DNA of 64,000 bases, from contig MWOS01000093.1 in NCBI GenBank assembly GCA_002026165.1, positions 1 to 64,000 of the forward strand, given 5' to 3'. Both the position numbers and the translations under genes were made by a program. This DNA is from Prochlorococcus sp. HOT208_60m_813G15. Lineage in GTDB: Bacteria; Cyanobacteriota; Cyanobacteriia; PCC-6307; Cyanobiaceae. The notes under the pieces were generated by a model. The model did no database searches and was not told the DNA's origin. It saw only the letters and a program-made list of their open reading frames with translations. The number at the start of each line of letters is the position of its first letter. Positions within the stretch are counted from its first letter, which is position 1. Shown in pieces: positions 58,145 to 64,000 of this stretch.

Positions 58145-58627
58145 AACTTGACCAAATTCAACTGGTGTTCCATTTTCAACAAGAATCTCTACTATTTCAG
58201 CATTAAATTCAGATTCAATTTCATTCATTAACTTCATTGCTTCCAAAATACAAATAGTTTGACCGACCTTAACTTTATTTCCTACTTCGACAAATGGCTC
58301 CTCGCCAGGCGCTGCAGCCCTATAAAATGTCCCAACCATAGGAGAAGTAATTTCAGTTAGGTCAGAACGCCCTGGGGGTGCCATCTGAGGTGCTTCAGGC
58401 TCTTTAACGACAGAGATATTATCATTAATAATTTTTGGATTAGCAATTGTCTGCTTATCAAATGAAGTATTAGAAACTAAATTATTAATAACTTGATTCT
58501 GATCAAATACATTCCTTTTTATTTCGAGTTTAAAATCTTCTCCCTCTAGTGAGAACTCTTGTATATCACTTGTAGAGATTTTCTCTATTAAGCGATCTAA
58601 GTCATCATGATCTAATTTCATAGCCAT
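58121..58627 (-). CDS. accB: Acetyl-CoA carboxylase biotin carboxyl carrier protein
   Basis: AccB carries biotin between carboxylase and transferase. The biotinylated Lys132 lies in ILEAMKLMNEI, with the thumb-like SPMVGTFYRAAAPGE before it. The N-terminal 80 residues are a variable linker. The start codon overlaps the efp stop region by one base, implying translational coupling of efp and accB, an arrangement found widely in cyanobacteria. Confidence 0.96.
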   Translation of the reverse strand: MAMKLDHDDLDRLIEKISTSDIQEFSLEGEDFKLEIKRNVFDQNQVINNLVSNTSFDKQTIANPKIINDNISVVKEPEAPQMAPPGRSDLTEITSPMVGTFYRAAAPGEEPFVEVGNKVKVGQTICILEAMKLMNEIESEFNAEIVEILVENGTPVEFGQVLMRVKQS

Positions 58628-59187
58628 TAATTTTCACGTCCAAGATAAGTGTCATTTCGAGTATCAACTTTAATCATTTCTCCCACAGAAATAAATAAAG
58701 GAACCATAACTTGAGCACCTGTTTCTAGAATAGCTGGTTTCGTGCCCCCACTAGCGGTGTCACCTTTAACTCCTGGATCAGTCTCTGTAACTTTCAAAGT
58801 AATAGATATTGGAAGTTCTACTTCTAAAACTTTACCATTATGGAAAATTACATTAACCTCCATTCCCTCTTTCAAATACTTTGAGCCTTTACCGATTTGT
58901 TCAGAGGTGAGTCTTGTCTCTTCAAAACTTGTCATGTCCATAAAAACATAATCACCAGACTCCACATAAGTATGCTGCAGGTTAGACTTCTCAAGGATAG
59001 CCTGCTGTACTGATTCTCCGGCTCGAAAAGTTTTTTCAACAACATTGCCGCTTTGAACTGATTTTAATTTTGTTCGTACGAAAGCAGAACCCTTACCAGG
59101 CTTGACATGTAGAAATTCTACAACACGCCAAACTTGTCCATCCAATTCGATGGTAGTACCTGTGCGAAAATCGTTACTGGAAATCAT
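58627..59187 (-). CDS. efp: Elongation factor P
   Basis: EF-P relieves ribosome stalling at polyproline. The tip loop [12 protein letters not shown] places Lys32 at the usual modification position, and [13 protein letters not shown] and the C-terminal [18 protein letters not shown] are standard. I chose the ATG at 59187 (186 residues, the common length) over an in-frame start at 59214. Whether Lys32 is modified cannot be seen; no epmA/epmB or earP gene is in the window. Confidence 0.96.
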   Translation of the reverse strand: MISSNDFRTGTTIELDGQVWRVVEFLHVKPGKGSAFVRTKLKSVQSGNVVEKTFRAGESVQQAILEKSNLQHTYVESGDYVFMDMTSFEETRLTSEQIGKGSKYLKEGMEVNVIFHNGKVLEVELPISITLKVTETDPGVKGDTASGGTKPAILETGAQVMVPLFISVGEMIKVDTRNDTYLGREN

Positions 59188-59231
59188 TCCTGTATTACAT
59201 CCCCCAAGGATCATAAACCTGCAAGAGTGCT

Positions 59232-60323
59232 ATGCAAAAATTCTTATCAAATCAGAACAAACTTTTCTTAATTCTATCGATTGTAATGTTTCAGGTTTTT
59301 CTTTTAAAGCCTATTCAAGTATTAGCTGATTTACCTACTGGAAATGCAGTAAAAGACCCTAATGCAATCCTCAGAAACGCGCTCCCTATCAAGCAAGTTG
59401 AGTTACAAGAAATTCAACACAAATTGGAAGAAACTAGTGACCTTGTAAGAGGAGGAAGATGGCCAGCTCTTACGAAAACTGTTACAAAATGTCAATCTTT
59501 GCTAAAAAAATACCAAAGTAAAATTATTCAAGAATTACCAAAAGATAAAAAGAAGATTGCTGAAAAAACATTTTTAGAACTCAAAGAAAATTTTGATAGC
59601 CTTCAAGATTACTCTAAATCAAAGGATAAATACTCGTTTATAGCAACTCGAAGAAATGCTTTAGATAAAATAGGTGGATTAGAAGAATATTTTCTACCAA
59701 AAGAATTTCCATACTCTATTCCCCAGGAATTTGATAATTTACCAAGATTAATGGGCAGAGCAAAAGTCAATATAAAAACCTCCAAAGGAGATATGAAAGC
59801 AATTGTGGATGGATTTAACGCCCCACTGACAGCAGGAGCATTTATAGATTTATCTTCAAAAAACTTCTACAAAGATTTACCCATTAACAGAGCAGAAGAA
59901 TTTTTTGTACTGCAAACAGGTGATCCAATTGGTGAAGATATTGGTTACATAGATCCTGAAACAAATGAAGAACGTCACGTTCCCTTAGAAATAAGAATTC
60001 CTGATGAGCAAGATACTTTTTACAATCAAACTTTTGAAGATTTAGGTCTTTACACAGAGACTCCAACATTACCTTTTGCAACACTTGGAACTCTAGGCTG
60101 GTCCCATTCGAATGCCGCAGTTGATGATGGGTCATCGCAATTTTTCTTCTTTTTATATGAAGCAGAATTAAATCCAGCGGGTCGCAATTTAATCGACGGA
60201 AGGAATGCTGCCTTTGGTTACGTTGTAGATGGATTTGATGTATTAGAAGAGCTTACTAAAGATGACACAATAATTTCGATTGATGTTTTAGAAGGGATTG
60301 AAAACCTCAAATTAAATGCATAA
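59232..60323 (+). CDS. Lumenal cyclophilin-type peptidyl-prolyl isomerase (TLP40/CYP38-like)
   Basis: A signal peptide (residues about 1-31, ending QVLA-D) directs it out of the cytoplasm, probably to the thylakoid lumen. A helical N-terminal domain (about 50-150) precedes a cyclophilin domain (about 165-360) with PLTAGAFIDLSSKNFY and SQFFFFLYEAELNPAGRN. The architecture fits plant CYP38/TLP40, which helps photosystem II assembly. The isomerase motifs are diverged, so activity is uncertain. It overlaps thiL by 8 bases. Confidence 0.86.
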   Translation: MQKFLSNQNKLFLILSIVMFQVFLLKPIQVLADLPTGNAVKDPNAILRNALPIKQVELQEIQHKLEETSDLVRGGRWPALTKTVTKCQSLLKKYQSKIIQELPKDKKKIAEKTFLELKENFDSLQDYSKSKDKYSFIATRRNALDKIGGLEEYFLPKEFPYSIPQEFDNLPRLMGRAKVNIKTSKGDMKAIVDGFNAPLTAGAFIDLSSKNFYKDLPINRAEEFFVLQTGDPIGEDIGYIDPETNEERHVPLEIRIPDEQDTFYNQTFEDLGLYTETPTLPFATLGTLGWSHSNAAVDDGSSQFFFFLYEAELNPAGRNLIDGRNAAFGYVVDGFDVLEELTKDDTIISIDVLEGIENLKLNA

Positions 60324-61278
60324 AGAATTATTAGAAGATATAGGGGAAAAAGAATTAATAAATAGGCTAGGAAAATTTATGCCTAAAAATCAAGTTTCAG
60401 ATGATTGTGCTTTAATCAAAACTAAAAATGAAAATTTACTTGTTAATACTGATTCTTTGGTGGAAAATGTTCATTTCAATGACATTAGTATTTGTCCTCA
60501 AGACCTTGGGTGGAAAGCAGTTGTAAGCAACATCTCTGACTTATTATCTAGTGGAAGCAAGAAAACTATTGGTATTACAATAAGCCTAGTTCTACCTGTA
60601 AGAACTGAGTGGATTTGGGTTGAAGAAGTATACAAAGGAATAAATAAAGCATTAAAAGAATATGGCGGATTGATTCTAGGGGGAGATTGCTCAAAGGGGA
60701 ATGAAAAAATCATTTCAATTACGGCCTTTGGAATTCAAGGTGAGCTTGAATTAAGAAGAAACGCATGTAAACCAGGAGATATAATCTTAACTACAGGAAT
60801 TCATGGTCTTAGCAAACTGGGATTTTTGATACAAAATAATATTAATTTCGATAATGAATTTTCTCTTAATGAAAGATTAATCATTAAGTCTATTGAGCAT
60901 TTTTGTCGCCCTAGAGTTTACCCAAATTTTCTAAATAATCTCCTCAAAACTCGCTCCAATAAAAATATAAGGAGAATAGGATGTACTGATAGCAGTGATG
61001 GCCTATTTCAAGCTTTACAAGATTTAGCAATAGCAAGCAACTGCAAAGCGATCATAAACTATGAAAAAATACCTAAAGATACGGATTGGCCTAAAGGAGA
61101 TAAATGGGACGAATACTATTTTTTTGGAGGAGAAGATTATGAATTAATTTTCTCATTGCCCAAAAAATGGGCAAGAAATTTATCCAAACTTGATAAAGAT
61201 ATTAACGAGATTGGTTTTTTTACTGATGGTAAACCATCAATAGAATTTAAAGATAATAAAAAAAAACAAATTATTTAA
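60316..61278 (+). CDS. thiL: Thiamine-monophosphate kinase
   Basis: Phosphorylates TMP to the active cofactor TPP. The PurM-like fold is seen in VSDDCALIKTKNENLLVNTD at the N-terminus (the DD metal site), then LILGGDCSKG, and near the C-terminus GCTDSSDGLFQALQDLA and FFGGEDYELIF. Length is 320 residues. The start overlaps the upstream cyclophilin stop, suggesting coupled translation. Confidence 0.94.
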   Translation: MHKELLEDIGEKELINRLGKFMPKNQVSDDCALIKTKNENLLVNTDSLVENVHFNDISICPQDLGWKAVVSNISDLLSSGSKKTIGITISLVLPVRTEWIWVEEVYKGINKALKEYGGLILGGDCSKGNEKIISITAFGIQGELELRRNACKPGDIILTTGIHGLSKLGFLIQNNINFDNEFSLNERLIIKSIEHFCRPRVYPNFLNNLLKTRSNKNIRRIGCTDSSDGLFQALQDLAIASNCKAIINYEKIPKDTDWPKGDKWDEYYFFGGEDYELIFSLPKKWARNLSKLDKDINEIGFFTDGKPSIEFKDNKKKQII

Positions 61279-61303
61279 TAACACACCTTTCAAACACTTT
61301 TAA

Positions 61304-62326
61304 TTACTCCCAATTTTTAGCAACAATCTCTGCTAAATCTACAACTCTCTGACTATAACCCCACTCATTGTCGTACCATGCAAGCACCTTTACAAGGTTA
61401 TCTCCGATACACATAGTGAGATCACTATCTACAATTGAGGATTCATTGGTACCTGCATAATCGCTTGACACTAATGGTTCATCTCCATACTTAATAATGC
61501 CTTTCATTATAGTTAGAGATGCTTCCTTGAGAGCATTATTGACTTCTTCAGCTGTGACAGATTTAGAAGATTCAAAAACAAAATCTACTGCTGAAACGTT
61601 AGGAGTTGGAACTCTCATTGCAATTCCAGTTAATTTGCCTTTCATTTCTGGGTATACAAGAGCGACTGCTTTTGCAGCTCCTGTAGAAGTAGGAACGATG
61701 TTTGTAGCAGCGGCTCTAGCCCTTCTTAGATCTCTATGGCTATTATCTAAAATTCTTTGATCGCCTGTATAACTATGAATTGTAGTCATCAAACCTTTAT
61801 TAATCCCAAAAGTTTGATCTAAAACTTTGACTACTGGAGCTAAACAGTTCGTTGTACAACTAGCATTACTCAAAATATCGTAATCTTTGTGTTTATATGT
61901 ATCAGCATTAACTCCAACTACATAAGTACCAACGCCATCGCCTTTACCAGGCGCAGTTAAGATAACTTTTTTTGCTCCAACCTCTAAGTGCTTACTTGCT
62001 CCTACGTCTGTATTAAATACTCCAGTAGATTCAATAACCAAATCTACACCCCAATCTTTCCAGGGGAGATTCATTGGATTTCTATCTGAGAAACATTTAA
62101 TTGTTTTATTATTAATTACAAAAGTATCATCAGTATATTGAATATCAACACCATCAAGTTGACCAAGGACTGAGTCATATTTTAATAAATGAGCATTAGT
62201 CTTAGGATCTGATGTAACGTTAATTCCAACTACTTCAATATTGGTGTAAGCCCCTCTACTAAGCCAACAACGCATAAAGTTTCGACCAATTCTGCCAAAG
62301 CCGTTAATTGCAACACGCAAAGTCAT
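61304..62326 (-). CDS. gap2: Glyceraldehyde-3-phosphate dehydrogenase (Gap2, photosynthetic)
   Basis: The Calvin-cycle GAPDH. The dinucleotide fold [13 protein letters not shown] opens the protein, the catalytic Cys157 is in [13 protein letters not shown], and the C-terminal [16 protein letters not shown] is typical. I call Gap2 because of its 340-residue length, close match to the cyanobacterial Gap2 style, and absence of another copy nearby; the coenzyme preference is inferred. It is divergent from murC, with a 193-base spacer lacking an obvious structured element. Confidence 0.95.
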   Translation of the reverse strand: MTLRVAINGFGRIGRNFMRCWLSRGAYTNIEVVGINVTSDPKTNAHLLKYDSVLGQLDGVDIQYTDDTFVINNKTIKCFSDRNPMNLPWKDWGVDLVIESTGVFNTDVGASKHLEVGAKKVILTAPGKGDGVGTYVVGVNADTYKHKDYDILSNASCTTNCLAPVVKVLDQTFGINKGLMTTIHSYTGDQRILDNSHRDLRRARAAATNIVPTSTGAAKAVALVYPEMKGKLTGIAMRVPTPNVSAVDFVFESSKSVTAEEVNNALKEASLTIMKGIIKYGDEPLVSSDYAGTNESSIVDSDLTMCIGDNLVKVLAWYDNEWGYSQRVVDLAEIVAKNWE

Positions 62327-62519
62327 AACTAATAATTTCTAAATGATTAACCTAAGTTGCTGATCATACTGAATTTTGTGCAATAACGTAAGGTTTTTTT
62401 GATTTATTAAGCAAATAAGACTAGTTTTGTATTAATTCAAGAAAAAAAAACATTTTTTTTTAAGAAAAAATAGCAAAATTTTACCTAGAAGTTATTTTGA
62501 TTTAAGTAAAAGATAAACA

Positions 62520-63938
62520 TTGGATAAAAAATTACTTTTGAAAAGTCATTTTCATTTTATTGGGATCGGTGGTATTGGGATGTCAGCATTAGCAATGGGT
62601 TTACTTAAAAAAGGTTATTCAATTTCAGGATCTGATTTAGTTAAAAACAATGAAACTAATAAATTGGAGAATTTAGGTGCATTAATCTTTACTTCTCAAG
62701 TTCGACAAAATATTGAATTTGTTACTTCAAAATTTACTAACAGATTGATTAATTTTGTTGTAAGCTCCGCAATCAAGCCAGAAAATGAAGAATTTTCGTA
62801 TTGCAAAGAAAAAAATTTATCTATAAAACATCGTTCAGAGATACTCGCAATGCTCATGAGCACTTATACTGCATTAGCGATAGGAGGCAGCCACGGGAAA
62901 ACATCAACTAGTACATTTCTTTCTACAATACTTGAGTTATGTACACGTAATTCTTCTTCAATAACTGGAGGAATAATTCCTATTTACAACTCTAATTGTC
63001 ATTTAGAAAATACAAAATACTTAGTAGCTGAAGTTGATGAATCTGATGGGACTATTGACAAATATAAATCTGATATTGGAATAATCAATAACATTGATTT
63101 TGATCATTGCGATCACTTTTCTAATTTAAGTGAAGTAATATCTTCTTTTAAAAGTTTCGCAAAAAACTCTAAAAAATTATTACTTAATTTTGATTGTGAA
63201 ACCTCAAGAAAAAATTTTTATTCTTATTTTAAATGGTCAAACTCTACGGCTAAAAACGTAGCATATGCAATAATCCCGACTGAAATTAATTCAAAGTATA
63301 CAATTGGGAAATATTATGAAAATGGAAATTTTATCAGTAATTTAAATATTCCAATTCCAGGACTACACAATCTTTCCAATATCACCGCAGCAATAGCAGC
63401 TTCCAGAATGATAGGAGTAGATTTTATAGAAATTAAGAAAAACTTAAAATATTTAAAACTGCCAAAAAAAAGATTTGAATTTAGAGGCGAAATAGATGAA
63501 AGAAGTTTATATGATGATTATGCACATCACCCAAACGAAATAAAAGAGACGATTAAATTAGGAAGATTATTTATTGAGCAAAAAAATAATAATGAATTTC
63601 AAAAAAATAGATTAATTGCTTTATTTCAACCTCATAGATATTCTCGAGTAAAGCAATTTTGTAAAGAATTCGCTGAAGAATTATCAAAAGCAGATGTTAT
63701 TTATGTAACTAGTATTTATGGAGCAGGAGAAGGAAACGAAGATAAAATTACTTCGAAAATTATTACTGATCTGATTTATAAAAAAAATAAAAATGTTAGT
63801 TACATAAATAATTATTATGAAGTTACAAAGAATTTTCACGAATTAACTCAAAAAGGGGATTTAATTTTGAATATGGGAGCTGGCGATTGTCATGATTTCT
63901 GGTCAATTTTAAATGCAAAAAATAATTTAAATAAATAA
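62520..63938 (+). CDS. murC: UDP-N-acetylmuramate-L-alanine ligase
   Basis: Adds the first amino acid of the peptidoglycan stem. HFIGIGGIGMSALA is the nucleotide-binding start, GGSHGKTS (residues 122-129) the ATP P-loop, EVDESDGTI and NNIDFDHCDHF the central Mur ligase motifs, and ALFQPHRYSRVKQF the C-terminal domain. The start is TTG at 62520; no ATG in frame keeps the N-terminal motif. murB follows after 7 bases. Confidence 0.96.
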   Translation: MDKKLLLKSHFHFIGIGGIGMSALAMGLLKKGYSISGSDLVKNNETNKLENLGALIFTSQVRQNIEFVTSKFTNRLINFVVSSAIKPENEEFSYCKEKNLSIKHRSEILAMLMSTYTALAIGGSHGKTSTSTFLSTILELCTRNSSSITGGIIPIYNSNCHLENTKYLVAEVDESDGTIDKYKSDIGIINNIDFDHCDHFSNLSEVISSFKSFAKNSKKLLLNFDCETSRKNFYSYFKWSNSTAKNVAYAIIPTEINSKYTIGKYYENGNFISNLNIPIPGLHNLSNITAAIAASRMIGVDFIEIKKNLKYLKLPKKRFEFRGEIDERSLYDDYAHHPNEIKETIKLGRLFIEQKNNNEFQKNRLIALFQPHRYSRVKQFCKEFAEELSKADVIYVTSIYGAGEGNEDKITSKIITDLIYKKNKNVSYINNYYEVTKNFHELTQKGDLILNMGAGDCHDFWSILNAKNNLNK

Positions 63939-63945
63939 CTAATTT

Positions 63946-64000
63946 ATGAATAAAAAAATTTTTTCTGAAAACGGTAATTTAAGTAATTATACAACTATAA
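63946..64000 (+). CDS. murB: UDP-N-acetylenolpyruvoylglucosamine reductase, N-terminal fragment
   Basis: An ATG at 63946 opens a frame (MNKKIFSENGNLSNYTTI) that runs off the window end. The segment NLSNYTTI fits the N-terminal 'L-x-x-Y-T-T' motif before the FAD-binding domain of MurB, and murC-murB neighbours are the rule in cyanobacteria. Only 18 residues are visible. Confidence 0.75.
   Translation, partial: MNKKIFSENGNLSNYTTI

Overview
The window is a 64 kb piece of a small, streamlined cyanobacterial chromosome, almost certainly a high-light-adapted Prochlorococcus. The evidence is strong AT richness (by eye roughly 30 % GC), very short spacers, a high-light-inducible protein, PsbX and Ycf66, a paired flavodiiron system, the cyanobacterial GAPDH Gap2, a circularly permuted two-piece tmRNA with a picocyanobacterial tag, and several small proteins that look lineage-restricted. 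No prophage, insertion sequence, CRISPR array or genomic island was seen. Almost everything is core housekeeping. No gene-free stretch exceeds 300 bases once small genes are counted.

Layout. 1-5.6 kb: start of a peroxiredoxin gene (minus strand), a phosphopantetheinyl transferase, RarA, phosphoglucomutase, a 56-residue membrane protein and a Rho_N/DUF4912 protein. 5.7-10.5 kb: the Fe-S assembly operon sufBCDS, without the usual divergent sufR. 10.4-19.0 kb: an S9 peptidase; def, a HIT protein, a small membrane protein, an SbmA-like ABC transporter and hli on the plus strand; then ycf66 and psbX, a YggT protein and accC. 19.2-28.6 kb: tRNA-Leu(AAG), an LpxB-related glycosyltransferase, a PRC-barrel protein, smc, a small LigD-phosphoesterase-like protein, a DUF883/holin-X pair (the first gene frameshifted), a THUMP methyltransferase and tmRNA. 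28.6-40.5 kb: aldo/keto reductase, a ParA-like ATPase, argJ, coaE, gatB, thiO, ndk, speA and alaS. 40.6-48.2 kb: flv3-flv1-FMN reductase operon, mrdA (frameshifted), small proteins and a stand-alone PD-(D/E)XK nuclease. 48.5-64 kb: TPR-sulfotransferase, guaA, cbiD, a class V aminotransferase, AbrB-like and HNH proteins, an SDR, pdxA, accB, efp, a lumenal cyclophilin, thiL, gap2, murC and the start of murB.

Functional themes are Fe-S cluster building, photoprotection and photosystem assembly (hli, psbX, ycf66, flavodiiron proteins, lumenal cyclophilin), envelope synthesis (mrdA, murC, murB, accB, accC), translation and quality control (def, efp, alaS, gatB, ssrA, tRNA-Leu), and cofactors (pdxA, thiL, thiO, coaE, cbiD). 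The points most worth checking are two single-base frameshifts at homopolymers in otherwise intact genes (DUF883 protein and PBP2), a tRNA-Leu with an A34 anticodon, a LigD-phosphoesterase-like small protein, an orphan Cas4/RecB-like nuclease, and mutually exclusive inverted repeats upstream of the sulfotransferase gene. I did not find a convincing new multi-gene system.
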